The notes: generated by a model not told the origin, from the letters alone. A stretch of DNA of 64,000 nt from Citromicrobium bathyomarinum (GCF_021021475.1 NZ_JAINWL010000001.1:248001-312000), one strand, 5' to 3'. Counted from the stretch's first letter, positions 46,014 to 55,817 are shown. Made by a program: numbers and translations.

Positions 46014-48410
46014 TTAATGCGTAGTCTGCCCGCTTTCCGCAAACGGCGGTTCGCTGATCGGCTGGCTCGCAAGGTCGTCCGCCTCAGTCCACTCGATCGC
46101 TTCCGGCTTGCGGACCAGTGCGTGGGCCAGAACCTCGTCGACATGGGCCACTGGGACGATCTCGACCCCATCGGTGATGCGATCGGGAATTTCCGCCAGG
46201 TCCTTCACGTTCTCCTGAGGGATGAGCACCTTGGGAATACCGCCGCGCCGTGCGGCGAGCAGCTTTTCCTTCAGCCCACCGATCGCCAGCACACGCCCGC
46301 GCAGGGTAACCTCGCCGGTCATGGCGATATCCGGGCGCACCGGAATCCCGGCGAGCGTTGAAACGATCGAGGTGACCATGCCCACACCCGCACTCGGCCC
46401 ATCCTTCGGCACCGCGCCTTCGGGCAGGTGGATGTGGATGTTCTTGCGGCGGAAGATCGACGGCTTGATGCCATAGGCGGGCGACCGCGCCTTCACGAAG
46501 CTGAACGCTGCGGCGACGCTTTCATTCATCACCTCGCCGAGCTTGCCGGTGGTCTTGATCTCGCCCTTGCCCGGCGTGGTAACGCTCTCGATGGTCAGCA
46601 GTTCGCCGCCCACCTCGGTCCACGCGAGACCGGTGACCGCGCCGATCTGCGCCTCTTCCTCGCCAAGGCCGTGCTTGTATTTGCGCACGCCTGCGAACTC
46701 GCCGAGGTTATCCGGCGTGATCGCGACCGTTTCGGCCTTCTTTTCGAGGATCTTGCGCAGGGACTTGCGCGCCAGCCGCGCGATCTCGCGCTCCAGCGTC
46801 CGCACGCCGGCTTCGCGGGTGTAATAGCGGATCAGGTCGCGCAGGGCGTCTTCGGCGAGCGAGAATTCGCCCTCCTCCAGCCCGTGGTCGGCGATCTGCT
46901 TGGGCAGCAGATGGCGCTGCGCGATCTCGACCTTCTCGTCCTCGGTGTAGCCTTCCAGCCGGATGATCTCCATCCGGTCGAGCAGCGGCTGCGGCAGGTC
47001 GAGCGTGTTGGCGGTGCACACGAACATCACATCCGACAGGTCGTAGTCGACCTCCAGGTAGTGATCCTGGAAGCGAGCGTTCTGCTCAGGGTCGAGCACC
47101 TCGAGCAGGGCCGAGGCGGGATCGCCGCGGAAATCCTGGCCCAGCTTGTCGATCTCGTCGAGCAGGAACAGCGGATTGCTGGTGCCCGCCTTGGTCAGGT
47201 TCTTGACGATCTTGCCCGGCATCGAGCCGATATAGGTCCGCCGGTGGCCGCGAATCTCTGATTCGTCACGCACCCCGCCCAGCGACTGGCGCACGAACTC
47301 GCGGCCAGTGGCGCGGGCGATCGATTTGCCGAGGCTGGTCTTGCCGACACCCGGAGGGCCGACGAGGCACAGGATCGGGCCTTTCAGCTTGTTGGTCCGC
47401 GCCTGAACGGCGAGATATTCGATGATCCGTTCCTTGACCTTCTCAAGCGCATAGTGGTCATCGTCGAGCACCTTCTCCGCATCTTCGATGTCGCGGTTGA
47501 GCTCGCTCTTTTCGCCCCAAGGCAAGTCTAGCAGCACATCGAGATAATTGCGGATCACGGTGGCTTCAGCGCTCATCGGCTGCATCGCCTTGAGCTTCTT
47601 GAGCTCGCTCTCGGCCTTGGCGCGTGCCTCGTCCGTCAGCTCCAGCTTCTCGATCTTTTCCTGCAGCTCGGCGATCTCGTCGCCTTCGCCGCCCTCGCCC
47701 GAACCGCCCAGCTCGTTCTGGATCGCCTTCAATTGTTCGTTGAGGTAATATTCACGCTGGGTCTTCTCCATCTGCCGCTTCACGCGGCCACGGATGCGCC
47801 GCTCCACCTGCAGCACGGAAAGCTCGCCTTCCATGAAGTTGAGCAGCATTTCGAGCCGCTTGCGAGGATCGGGCTCGGTCAGCAACGCCTGCTTGTCCGC
47901 AACCTTGATCGAGAGAGAGGCAGCCACCGCATCGGCCAGCGCGCCTGCATCGTCGACATCGCCCAGCTCTTCGGCTGCGCCTTCGTTCTTCTTGGAAAGT
48001 TTCGTGTATTCGGCAAACTGCTCGACCACCGAACGCATCAGCGCCGTCACTTCGCTGCCCGACACTGTCGTCGGCTGGATCCGGCGAACTTCGGCGATGG
48101 TCAGTTCGCCCTGATCGTGCAGCGCGCTCAGATGCGCGCGCTCGCGACCTTCGACCAACACGCGGACCGTGCCGTCGGGCATCTTGAGCATCTGGAGAAC
48201 CTGCGCGACCACGCCGATGTCGTACAGGTCGGACCCGTCCGGATCCTCGCAAGAGGGGTCGATCTGGGCGAGCAGGAAAATGTCCTTGTCACCCTCCATC
48301 GCGGCTTCGAGCGCGGCGACCGAGCGGTCACGGCCCACGAAGATCGGTACGACCATGCCGGGAAAGACGACGATGTCGCGGAGGGGAAGCAGGGGAAAGC
48401 GCTGAGTCAT
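46014..48410 (-). CDS. lon: ATP-dependent protease Lon
   Basis: A cytosolic AAA+ protease that degrades misfolded and regulatory proteins; in alphaproteobacteria this includes cell-cycle regulators such as CcrM and DnaA. The 798-aa product has the N-terminal substrate domain ([15 protein letters not shown]), Walker [14 protein letters not shown], and the Ser-Lys protease domain with the catalytic serine in [11 protein letters not shown]. The ATG at 48410 gives the usual start MTQRFPLL. Next gene is hup. Confidence 0.97.
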   Translation of the reverse strand: MTQRFPLLPLRDIVVFPGMVVPIFVGRDRSVAALEAAMEGDKDIFLLAQIDPSCEDPDGSDLYDIGVVAQVLQMLKMPDGTVRVLVEGRERAHLSALHDQGELTIAEVRRIQPTTVSGSEVTALMRSVVEQFAEYTKLSKKNEGAAEELGDVDDAGALADAVAASLSIKVADKQALLTEPDPRKRLEMLLNFMEGELSVLQVERRIRGRVKRQMEKTQREYYLNEQLKAIQNELGGSGEGGEGDEIAELQEKIEKLELTDEARAKAESELKKLKAMQPMSAEATVIRNYLDVLLDLPWGEKSELNRDIEDAEKVLDDDHYALEKVKERIIEYLAVQARTNKLKGPILCLVGPPGVGKTSLGKSIARATGREFVRQSLGGVRDESEIRGHRRTYIGSMPGKIVKNLTKAGTSNPLFLLDEIDKLGQDFRGDPASALLEVLDPEQNARFQDHYLEVDYDLSDVMFVCTANTLDLPQPLLDRMEIIRLEGYTEDEKVEIAQRHLLPKQIADHGLEEGEFSLAEDALRDLIRYYTREAGVRTLEREIARLARKSLRKILEKKAETVAITPDNLGEFAGVRKYKHGLGEEEAQIGAVTGLAWTEVGGELLTIESVTTPGKGEIKTTGKLGEVMNESVAAAFSFVKARSPAYGIKPSIFRRKNIHIHLPEGAVPKDGPSAGVGMVTSIVSTLAGIPVRPDIAMTGEVTLRGRVLAIGGLKEKLLAARRGGIPKVLIPQENVKDLAEIPDRITDGVEIVPVAHVDEVLAHALVRKPEAIEWTEADDLASQPISEPPFAESGQTTH

Positions 48411-48557
48411 AGATGTTCTTTGGCGCGCGGATTGGGCGCGCACCCGTCCTTGTCAATCAATATGGGTCGGACCCTGCAGGGCTGCAATGCCGGTGGTCCG
48501 AGGTGTATGGATACGGCGCAATCGGCGGCCGTGCTCCCTACGGCCGCCAGAAAACCC

Positions 48558-48899
48558 TTATCCCATGCCGGGCAGGTTGAAGCCCGGGGGCAGGCCCATG
48601 CCCGACTGGATGCGCTGCATTTCCTCGGAGGAAACGCGGTCGGCCTTGCCGCGCGCATCGTTGAACGCGGCGGCGACCAGATCCTCGACCATCTGCTTTT
48701 CTTCCGGCTTCATCAGGCTTTCGTCGATCGACACGCCCAGGATCCGCCCGCGCGCGGTGCACTTCACAGTCACCAGCCCGCCCCCGGCGGTGCCTTCGAC
48801 CTCGATCGAATCGAGCTTGGCCTGCGCATCGCCCATCTGGCTCTGGATCGTCTCGGCAGCCTTCTGCGCGGCGGCCATCATTTCTTCCATCGACTTCAT
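48558..48899 (-). CDS. YbaB/EbfC-family nucleoid-associated protein
   Basis: A 113-aa DNA-binding protein with the tweezer-like fold of the family; the middle reads GTAGGGLVTVKCTARGRILGVSID. The Met-rich N-terminus (MKSMEEMMAAAQKAAETIQ) is typical. Its ATG overlaps the dnaX stop as ATGA, the classical dnaX-ybaB pair, usually followed by recR; recR is not here. Confidence 0.94.
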   Translation of the reverse strand: MKSMEEMMAAAQKAAETIQSQMGDAQAKLDSIEVEGTAGGGLVTVKCTARGRILGVSIDESLMKPEEKQMVEDLVAAAFNDARGKADRVSSEEMQRIQSGMGLPPGFNLPGMG

Positions 48900-50725
48900 G
48901 CTTGCTTGCTCCATTGGCGGGCGTTGTTGGCGGCGGCCTGCTCTTTCTCGTCGAGTAGTTCCGCCTGGGGGAAGGCGGCGCGCGCCGCCTGCATAAGGGG
49001 ATGTGCTTCCATCGCGTCGCGCAGCGCGGCAGCCTCTGCCTGCGCGGCTTCGGCCATGCTTGGCGGGGCAGCAGGGTCCTCGACCTCGGTCAGCACCCAC
49101 GAACGCCCCGTTGCCTTGGCGAGAGCGCCGCGCAGTTCGGTTTCGATCTTGTCCCTGAACTCCGGCGCGCGCGCGAAAGTCAGCGCGCCGTCTTCCAGCG
49201 AGACAACCCGCAGCTGAAGCCGCATGATGCTCGCCGCGATATATTCACCCGCATCTTCCACCTTCGCCACCAGGCTGGCGAAATCGGGGCGTGCGAGCGA
49301 GGCTGGCCGGGTGCGGGTTTCGGGGCTGTCGCCGGAGCCAAGGGCGGGTGCGGGCGAGTCGGCGGAGGCTGCGGGGATGCCCTTGGCAAGTTCCTCCATC
49401 CGCTTGACCAGCGAGCCCGGGTCGGGCGCGTTGGCAGCGTGGATCAACCGCAACAGCGCCATCTGCGCCGACACCAGCGGATCGGGCGCGGTCTTTACCT
49501 CGTCGTACCCCTTCAGCAGCATCTGCCACAGGCGATGAAGCTGGCCGGGGGTGAGCCGCGCGGCCCATTCGGACAATTGCCCGCGCTCTTCCTCGCCCGC
49601 CAGATCGGGCATCGCGCCACCGATCTGCATCACGGTGATCCTGTGAACGATCTCCATCAGCGATCGCATCAGCGCGAGCGGCTCCACGCCGAGCGCATAC
49701 TGGTCTGCCACCGTATCCAGCATCGTCTTGGGTTCGCCCTCGAGGATCGCGCCGAGCAGCCGACGCTGCGCGCCTGCATCGGCCAAGCCGAGCATGTCGC
49801 GCACGCGCGCTGCGGTAACCTTCGCATCGCTGTCCAGATCGGCGTGGGCGATCGCCTGGTCGAGGATGGAGAGCCCGTCGCGGACAGACCCTTCGGCCGC
49901 CGCTGCGACCAGATTGAGCGCTTCGGGCTCGGCTTCGACGCCTTCCTGGCTGCAGACCCAAGCGAAATGCTCGCCCAACCGCTCGGTCGGGATGCGGCGC
50001 AGGTCGAAGCGCTGGGTTCGGCTGAGCACGGTGACCGGCAGCTTGTCGACCTCGGTTGTCGCGAAGAGGAACTTCACGTGGGCGGGCGGTTCCTCAAGTG
50101 TCTTGAGCAAGGCATTGAAAGCATTGCGAGACAGCATGTGGACTTCGTCGATAATGTATATCTTATAGCGCGCGCTGACGGCCGCATAACGGACCGCCTC
50201 GATAATTTCGCGCACGTCATCGACACCGGTATGGCTGGCAGCGTCCATCTCGATCACGTCGATATGGCGGCCTTCCGCGATTGCCCGGCAGGGTTCGCAC
50301 ACGCCGCAGGGATCGATGGTCGGCCCGCCCTGCCCATCCGGCCCGATGCAGTTGAGCGCCTTGGCGATCAGGCGTGCAGTGGATGTCTTCCCCACCCCAC
50401 GCACCCCGGTCATCAGGAAGGCGTGCGCCAGCCGGTCACGCCGGATGGCGTTGGCCAGCGTCTGCACCATCGGTTCCTGACCGATCAGCTGGCTGAACGT
50501 CTGCGGACGATATTTGCGCGCGAGCACGCGGTAGGGCTGCGCCGGGTCGGCGACGGCAGGCGGCGCGGGCTTAGGCGCAGCCTCGGCGGCCTCCGATGGG
50601 CCGGATTCGGGCGCGGATTCGGGCTTGGCTGGCTCGCCTCCGAACATCGCGCTCTGGCCCGCAGCCTCCAGTTCGGCGGCGGTCGGCGCTTCGGTTTCGC
50701 TATCGGGCAGATCGGTATCAGGCAT
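48896..50725 (-). CDS. dnaX: DNA polymerase III subunit gamma/tau
   Basis: The clamp-loader ATPase of the replisome. The 609-aa product begins with an acidic-Pro-rich ~65-residue extension, then YRVLARKYRPQTFSQLIGQE, Walker A GVRGVGKTSTARL, the zinc motif CGVCEPC, and DEVHMLSRNAFNALLKTLEEPP. Domains for polymerase and helicase binding follow. I see no A6G slippery heptamer that would make a short gamma form by frameshifting as in E. coli. Confidence 0.96.
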   Translation of the reverse strand: MPDTDLPDSETEAPTAAELEAAGQSAMFGGEPAKPESAPESGPSEAAEAAPKPAPPAVADPAQPYRVLARKYRPQTFSQLIGQEPMVQTLANAIRRDRLAHAFLMTGVRGVGKTSTARLIAKALNCIGPDGQGGPTIDPCGVCEPCRAIAEGRHIDVIEMDAASHTGVDDVREIIEAVRYAAVSARYKIYIIDEVHMLSRNAFNALLKTLEEPPAHVKFLFATTEVDKLPVTVLSRTQRFDLRRIPTERLGEHFAWVCSQEGVEAEPEALNLVAAAAEGSVRDGLSILDQAIAHADLDSDAKVTAARVRDMLGLADAGAQRRLLGAILEGEPKTMLDTVADQYALGVEPLALMRSLMEIVHRITVMQIGGAMPDLAGEEERGQLSEWAARLTPGQLHRLWQMLLKGYDEVKTAPDPLVSAQMALLRLIHAANAPDPGSLVKRMEELAKGIPAASADSPAPALGSGDSPETRTRPASLARPDFASLVAKVEDAGEYIAASIMRLQLRVVSLEDGALTFARAPEFRDKIETELRGALAKATGRSWVLTEVEDPAAPPSMAEAAQAEAAALRDAMEAHPLMQAARAAFPQAELLDEKEQAAANNARQWSKQA

Positions 50726-50817
50726 GAGGACCCAATCTAGGCACGCAGAGCGGCTTTGTCGAAGCTTGACTTTTAAGTTTTAAAACGCAACTTAGTCCGT
50801 ATCGGGGAGAACGGCAC

Positions 50818-51300
50818 ATGAGCATCATCGCAGGGCGCAAGACTGCCCAATTCAGTGGTCCGCTGGTGGTTTTCGTCATCGGGATGCGGATCAACCACTT
50901 CCACAAGGTCGGCAAGTGGCTGCCAGTTCTCAGGGCCATGCCGCCGATGCTGGAAGAACTGGCGAAGGACCCGGACAGCGGATTTCTCGGCTCCCAGAAC
51001 ATGCTTGCCGGGCCGCGACAGGTCTGCCTGCTGCAATACTGGCGCGATTTCGACAGTCTCGAAGCCTATGCGCGTTCGCGCGACAGGCAGCACTGGCCGG
51101 CCTGGGTCGCGTTCAACAAGGCGGTGGGCGGCGACGGGACAGTGGGTATTTTCCACGAGACCTATGCGGTCGACGCAGGTCGTCACGAAACGATCTACGC
51201 CAACATGCCCGCGTGGGGCCTCGGTAAGGTGTCAGGGGTCACCGACGCCGCGGGATCGCGCAGCGAGGCACGCTCGCGCATGAAGACATCGGCAGAATAG
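50818..51300 (+). CDS. DUF4188 protein (dimeric alpha-beta barrel)
   Basis: A 160-aa protein of the DUF4188 family, related to monooxygenase-like ferredoxin folds. The conserved stretch is VVFVIGMRINHFHKVGKWLP, then CLLQYWRDFDSLEAYARS and FHETYAVDAGRHETIYANMP. No enzymatic activity is established for the family. It is divergent from dnaX, with 92 bases between start codons, and ends directly before the SRP RNA gene, which is read towards it. Confidence 0.85.
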   Translation: MSIIAGRKTAQFSGPLVVFVIGMRINHFHKVGKWLPVLRAMPPMLEELAKDPDSGFLGSQNMLAGPRQVCLLQYWRDFDSLEAYARSRDRQHWPAWVAFNKAVGGDGTVGIFHETYAVDAGRHETIYANMPAWGLGKVSGVTDAAGSRSEARSRMKTSAE

Positions 51301-51308
51301 GAAAAGGA

Positions 51309-51415
51309 GCCGAGCGACCCGCCGCAATTCACCTGGGCTGCTTCCTTCCGGACCTGACCCGGTGAGCGAACGCAAACGTCCACCCGACTCCCGCTCGCCA
51401 CATGGCGAACTCGGC
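51309..51415 (-). ncRNA. ffs: Signal recognition particle RNA, small bacterial type
   Basis: On the minus strand the universally conserved SRP core GGTCAGGTCCGGAAGGAAGC is present, followed by AGCCC and closing pairs. The outer ends GCCGAG (51414-51409 side) and CTCGGC pair to close a ~107-base hairpin, the 4.5S type with a single Alu-less arm. CTCCTTTTCC after the 3' end can serve as termination signal. It works with FtsY (16104-17045) and Ffh (not in the window). The exact ends are inferred from base pairing. Confidence 0.93.
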
Positions 51416-51423
51416 TCAGGATT

Positions 51424-52314
51424 TCAAGCGCCGCTTTTGCGAATCCACTCGGCGACCGCGCGCGCTGCATCGGCAAGGACGGCATCCGCCTCGGCGCTGG
51501 TGCCTGTCGGACGGTCGAGAAATGCCGCCAGAACGTACCGTGCGCCGGTCGGCGTTTCGAACACCGCGATGTCGTTGAACTCGGGCTGCCCTTCCCCGCC
51601 GCAGGTTCCGGTCTTGTCGCCGGCGTTCCAGCCGTCCGGCAATCCGCCCCGCAGACGCGCCATGCCTGTGGATGTCTCCACCAGCCAGCCGTGCAGGATG
51701 CCGCGGTCGGTTGCGGAGAGCCGGTCGCCCCACAGCAGATTGCCGACCAGTTCGGCTTTAGCTTCGGGTGTGGTCGTATCGCGCGGATCGCCGGGCGCAT
51801 TCTCGTTCAAGGTGGGCTCGTTACGATCGAGCCGCGTTACCCCATCGCCAGTATTGCGCAGCCATGCGGTGAACGCCTCCGGCCCACCGAGTCGGGCGAG
51901 CAGAAGATTGGCCGCCGTATTGTCGCTCAGCGTCACCGCGTGGTGCGCCGCTTCCAAACCGGACATCCAGCCGATCTGCGCGCGTTCTTTCGCATAGGGC
52001 GCGTAGGAGAGGATATCGTCCTCCCCGAAATCCAGCCGTTCCTCACGCACACCCGCCGTCTCCAGCGCCATCGCCGCAAGCGCGAGCTTGAATGTGGAGC
52101 ACATGGCAAAGCGCTCCGCCCCGCGATGCGCGAAAACGAGGCCTTCATCCTGCGAGAACAGCGCCAGGCCGAGCCGACCGCCGGAAGCAGCCTCCACACC
52201 GTCGATCTGCGCGGCGAGCTGCTCGGTCGAAACCTCGGTCGGCTGTGACGGCGTCGAATGCGCAGCGCAGCCGGCCGTCGCCAGCGCAATCGCCCCGAGG
52301 AAGACTTTCATCAT
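51424..52314 (-). CDS. Class A serine beta-lactamase with carbapenemase-type cysteine pair
   Basis: A 296-aa class A enzyme. It shows S73-x-x-K76 (CSTFK), S130-D-N, E166 in NEPTLN and K234-T-G. The cysteine directly before the catalytic serine and the cysteine after KTGT (C238) are the positions whose disulfide is typical of KPC, SME, NMC-A and GES enzymes. The N-terminus has a lipobox-like LATAGC (C16), so it may be a lipoprotein of the cell envelope. No AmpR-type regulator or mobile element is adjacent; it looks like a resident chromosomal gene. Substrate range is not known. Confidence 0.9.
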   Translation of the reverse strand: MMKVFLGAIALATAGCAAHSTPSQPTEVSTEQLAAQIDGVEAASGGRLGLALFSQDEGLVFAHRGAERFAMCSTFKLALAAMALETAGVREERLDFGEDDILSYAPYAKERAQIGWMSGLEAAHHAVTLSDNTAANLLLARLGGPEAFTAWLRNTGDGVTRLDRNEPTLNENAPGDPRDTTTPEAKAELVGNLLWGDRLSATDRGILHGWLVETSTGMARLRGGLPDGWNAGDKTGTCGGEGQPEFNDIAVFETPTGARYVLAAFLDRPTGTSAEADAVLADAARAVAEWIRKSGA

Positions 52315-52318
52315 CCGC

Positions 52319-52597
52319 TCAGCGGAAATTATCGGCGTAGGACTGCAGCTTGAGCGTCTTGGGCGGAGTTGCATGGACGCGCGCGGCAATGCCGTATTTT
52401 TCGGCATAGGCTTTCGCCTCATCCTTGCTCGGGAAGGTCAGGATGACCTGCGCCTGCGTGTCGCCGCTGCCGGTCCAGCCCATCAGCGGATCGGGCCGCC
52501 GCGCTTCGGATTGCTCGAACTCGAGCACCCATTCGTCGATACGCGCCTTGCCGCTCTGCATCGCGTTCTTGGGTCGCTGGTAAATACGTGCTGCCAT
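52319..52597 (-). CDS. NADH dehydrogenase accessory subunit, NDUFS4-like (ETC complex I)
   Basis: A 92-aa protein of the family that includes mitochondrial NDUFS4, found in complex I of alphaproteobacteria. Signature: ARIYQRPKNAMQSGKARIDEWVLEFE, shown by WMGWTGSGDTQAQV-like LMGWTGSGDTQAQVILTF and the helix DEAKAYAEKYGI. It is far from any nuo operon, as is usual. Its stop lies four bases upstream of the beta-lactamase start, so the two may share a transcript. Confidence 0.93.
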   Translation of the reverse strand: MAARIYQRPKNAMQSGKARIDEWVLEFEQSEARRPDPLMGWTGSGDTQAQVILTFPSKDEAKAYAEKYGIAARVHATPPKTLKLQSYADNFR

Positions 52598-52612
52598 GGC
52601 GATCTCCCTAAT

Positions 52613-55096
52613 TCAGCCTTGGCCGCGTGAAAAGGCATTCTTCGTCTTGAGGCTTGCGACCTCGGTCCACGGCTCGTCCGGCCAGCGATGTTTCGGATAG
52701 CGGCCCTTCATATCCTTGCGCACATCGGCCCAGCTACCGCGCCAGAAAGCGGGCAGATCGCGCGTCCCCTGGACCGGGCGGCCGGCCGGGCTGGTCAGCT
52801 TGAGCAGCAGCGGTGTGCGACCGATCATCGGATGGCGATCAAGCCCGTAAAGCGCCTGCACCCGCACCTCGACCGCGGGTGCATCCTGCCCCTCGTAATC
52901 GATCGGGTGGTGCGTACCTGCGGGCGAGACGAATTCGCGCGGTGCAGCTTCGTCCAGCCGCTGCCGCTCGTTCCAGTCGAGCTGAGCCAAGACTGCATCG
53001 ACCAGCTTGCCCTTGCTTACCGCGAGATCGCGACGACCTGCCAGCAGCGGCGCGAGCCATAGCTCGACGGTTTCGCGCAAAGCCTCGGACGCAAGCCCCT
53101 CGATCCCCGCAAAACGCGCGCGGGCGAGCAGTGCGGCGGGGAGCAGTTCCCCCAGCTTGTCCAGAGCCTTGTCCACAAGCAGCGCCTGCACGGCATCCAT
53201 GTCCGGCTCCTGGTCCTGCCCCTTCGACAGGACCAACGCCCCCAGCCGCTCCTCGCGCCGCGCCTCGACCCGTTCCCCGGTCCAGCGCAGCGTCCGATGG
53301 AGCGCAATCCGCTCACCCAGCCACTGGCGCAGATCCGCTTCTTCAAGCGCAGCGGCGGCGGTGATCCGCGCGCCCTGCGCCGAACCTTGCGCATCGCCGA
53401 TCACGCAATATTCGGCGCGCGCGACCGAGGATGTCGGGTCGAGCCGGTAACCGCGACCGTTCGCCGCCAGCCAGTCCTCGCCCGAATTATCTCGGCGCTT
53501 TGCTATAAAACCTGGACGACCGGCGGCGAGGATGATGGCGAGTGGAACCTCAAGAACCGTTCGTGCTGAGCTTGTCGAAGCACGTTCGCGCCCACGCCCT
53601 TCGACAGGCTCAGGGCGAACGGAAGTTAGATTTTGAGCAGCCGCAGCCCATCGCCCCGCCAGCTTGCGGCTCGCGTCGGCACGCCCGCCCCGCTCGCCAT
53701 TCCAGCGCGAGAGTCGCGCCTCCAAATCCTCTCCGCGACCGCCCAGCCCGCGCTCCTGCAACAGCAGCACGAGCCGCGCCGCGTGCTCGGTACAGCCATG
53801 CCGCGCGCCGAACAGCACCATCGCCGCGCCAGCGGGGTCGAGCGGCAGCTGCGCCATAGCCTCACCCTGCGGCGTGATTCGCCCCTCCTCATCGAGAGCA
53901 CCGAGCGCCCGCAACTCCTCGCGCGCCGTCGCGAGAGAAGCTTCCGGGGGAGGATCGAGCCAGCGCAGATTGGCAGGCTCGCTCTCGCCCCACTTGGCCA
54001 GCGTCAGCACCAGCGGCGCGAGGTCGCTAGTGGCGATCTCGGGCGGCTCGAACGCGGGGCGACCGGCATGCGCGGCCTCGGCCCACAGGCGAAAAGCTAC
54101 ACCGGGAGCCTGCCGCGCCGCGCGCCCTGCCCGCTGGGTGGCGGAGGCCTGCGATGCCTGCACCGTCACCAGCCGGTTCCCGCCCGCTGCGCGGTCGTAC
54201 TCCGCACGCCGAGACAGCCCGCCATCGACCACCACGGTCACACCGTCCAATGTCAGAGAGGTTTCCGCAATCGCGGTCGCCAGCACGATCCGCCGGCGAC
54301 CCTCGGCATCGCGGCGGATCGCGGCGCGCTGGCCGGCGGGATCGACCTGCCCGTGCAGCGGCAGGATCACCGCGCCGCGCAAGCGCTCCTCCAGCCGTTC
54401 GCGCACCCGCTCGATCTCGCGCACGCCGGGCAGGAAGGCGAGGATGTCGCCCTCCTCCGCCCGCCACGCCTGCGCCACCGCATCGGCCATCGCATCCTCG
54501 AAGCGTTGCGTGCCGCTCGATCCCAGCCACTCGATCCGCAAGGGATGGCTGCGCCCCTCGCTCTCGATCACCGGGCACTCGTTCATGAGCCCGGCAAACC
54601 GCTCTCCGTCGAGCGTGGCGGACATCACCAGCAGGCGCAGATCTTCGCGCAGCACGCCTTGCGTCTCCAGCGCGAGCGCGAGGCCGAAGTCGCTGTCCAG
54701 ATGCCGCTCATGCGCTTCGTCGAACAGCACGGCGGAAACGCCCGGCAGTTCGGGATCGGCAACGATGCGGTTGAGAAAAATCGCCTCGGTCAAGACGGTT
54801 ACGCGCGTCTTTGCAGAGCGTTTCGAGTCGAGCCGAGTGAGGTAGCCGATGGTTTCGCCCGGCTTTTCCCCCAGCATCGCCGCCATCCGCTCCGCCGCAG
54901 CGCGAGCGGCAACGCGGCGGGGCGAGAGCAGCAGGATTTCGCCGGTGCACCAGTCCTCGCCCAGCAGCGCGGGCGCGACCGCGGTCGTCTTGCCCGCCCC
55001 TGGCGGCGCGACCAGCACCGCGTTGGGCCCGCCCGCCAGCGCGGCCTTCAGCTGCGGCAATACGGCGTGGATAGGGAGGCTGGAATCGTCGGGCAT
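52613..55096 (-). CDS. hrpB: ATP-dependent helicase HrpB
   Basis: A DEAH-box helicase of unknown cellular substrate. The 827-aa product has Walker A APPGAGKTT, DEAHERH, the SAT motif MSATLDGER, and motif VI QRAGRAARQAPG, then the HrpB-specific C-terminal domain ending HRWPDEPW. A frame nine codons longer exists at 55123. About 500 residues in, a 66-bp palindromic repeat is inserted in frame and translated (RPEPVEG...STSSAR). The protein downstream of it stays in frame, so the gene seems intact. Confidence 0.93.
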   Translation of the reverse strand: MPDDSSLPIHAVLPQLKAALAGGPNAVLVAPPGAGKTTAVAPALLGEDWCTGEILLLSPRRVAARAAAERMAAMLGEKPGETIGYLTRLDSKRSAKTRVTVLTEAIFLNRIVADPELPGVSAVLFDEAHERHLDSDFGLALALETQGVLREDLRLLVMSATLDGERFAGLMNECPVIESEGRSHPLRIEWLGSSGTQRFEDAMADAVAQAWRAEEGDILAFLPGVREIERVRERLEERLRGAVILPLHGQVDPAGQRAAIRRDAEGRRRIVLATAIAETSLTLDGVTVVVDGGLSRRAEYDRAAGGNRLVTVQASQASATQRAGRAARQAPGVAFRLWAEAAHAGRPAFEPPEIATSDLAPLVLTLAKWGESEPANLRWLDPPPEASLATAREELRALGALDEEGRITPQGEAMAQLPLDPAGAAMVLFGARHGCTEHAARLVLLLQERGLGGRGEDLEARLSRWNGERGGRADASRKLAGRWAAAAQNLTSVRPEPVEGRGRERASTSSARTVLEVPLAIILAAGRPGFIAKRRDNSGEDWLAANGRGYRLDPTSSVARAEYCVIGDAQGSAQGARITAAAALEEADLRQWLGERIALHRTLRWTGERVEARREERLGALVLSKGQDQEPDMDAVQALLVDKALDKLGELLPAALLARARFAGIEGLASEALRETVELWLAPLLAGRRDLAVSKGKLVDAVLAQLDWNERQRLDEAAPREFVSPAGTHHPIDYEGQDAPAVEVRVQALYGLDRHPMIGRTPLLLKLTSPAGRPVQGTRDLPAFWRGSWADVRKDMKGRYPKHRWPDEPWTEVASLKTKNAFSRGQG
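53557..53622. repeat. Palindromic intergenic-type repeat inserted in frame inside hrpB
   Basis: Two 24-base arms (53557-53580 and 53599-53622) are inverted copies with three mismatches, separated by an 18-base spacer. The arms contain CTTCGACA(A/G)GCTCAG, the core I know as a very common dispersed repeat in Sphingomonadales. Its 66 bases equal 22 codons, so the hrpB frame is kept. No second copy is seen in this window. Confidence 0.85.
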
Positions 55097-55147
55097 TCCC
55101 CCGCCTCTAACCCAGTCCGTCACCCCTGCGAAGGCGTCCTTCGCGGA

Positions 55148-55366
55148 TCACTCCCCCTCCCAGCCGAACACGTCCTCCACCCCCACGCCGAACAGGCGCG
55201 CGATGCGGAAGGCGGTTTCCAGGCTGGGGGAGTAGCGCCCCTGTTCGATCGCGATGATCGTGTGGCGCGTCACCCCCACCGCCTCGCCCAGCGCGGCCTG
55301 GCTCATCTTGTCATGCTCCTCGCGCAGCTCGCGCACGCGGTTGGTGATCGGCGGGCGCTTACCCAT
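55148..55366 (-). CDS. Small XRE-family regulator
   Basis: A 72-aa protein that is almost wholly one Cro/C1-type helix-turn-helix (QAALGEAVGVTRHTIIAIEQGRYSPSLETAFRIARLFG), ending VEDVFGWEGE. It is the type commonly paired with a small polytopic membrane protein, and such a gene precedes it by 26 bases on the same strand. It probably represses that promoter, where two palindromes lie; this is inferred from context. Confidence 0.88.
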   Translation of the reverse strand: MGKRPPITNRVRELREEHDKMSQAALGEAVGVTRHTIIAIEQGRYSPSLETAFRIARLFGVGVEDVFGWEGE

Positions 55367-55392
55367 CGGACCGGCCCATCAGACGCCTCCCA

Positions 55393-55797
55393 TCAGATCG
55401 GCCTACGGAACAGGACGATCTGGAACACATATTCCGCCAGCTGCGCGACGATCAGCGCACCGATGATGTGGTGGAACAGCATCCCGCCACTGGGCAGCGC
55501 GACGTAGGTCGCGCAGGCGGCAACCGCCAGCACGCCCATCACCATGCCCGACCAGTGCCCCGCCCGGTCGATGACGATCTTCTCCCGCTCGTCCGCCGGG
55601 GCGTTTGCCTCCTTGGGAGAGGCAATCGCGAGCCCGATCTGCGCGACGACCGAGAACACGACCACCGCGAGCACATAGGGGATCAGCGGCTCGATCACCG
55701 GAGCCTGCGGTGCCCCCGCCACCAGCTGCGCGTAGAACACCCCGGTCGCGAGCATGATCGCCCCCATGACCCACGCGGATTTTTCCCTGAACGACAT
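55393..55797 (-). CDS. Four-helix membrane protein, hypothetical
   Basis: A 134-aa protein with four predicted membrane segments (about residues 8-28, 38-60, 84-103 and 107-128) and a short charged loop PKEANAPADEREK between the second and third. I recognise no named family. It is cotranscribed with the XRE regulator downstream; membrane-protein/XRE pairs of this form are frequent in proteobacteria, with unknown function. Palindromes 21 and 58 bases upstream of its ATG look like operators. Confidence 0.75.
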   Translation of the reverse strand: MSFREKSAWVMGAIMLATGVFYAQLVAGAPQAPVIEPLIPYVLAVVVFSVVAQIGLAIASPKEANAPADEREKIVIDRAGHWSGMVMGVLAVAACATYVALPSGGMLFHHIIGALIVAQLAEYVFQIVLFRRPI

Positions 55798-55817
55798 GAT
55801 CGCAAATCTCCTCCGTT

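Noticed and set aside
48896-50725. A programmed frameshift in dnaX
   Set aside because: No A6G-type slippery heptamer with a following hairpin was seen, so a short gamma form cannot be supported from sequence.
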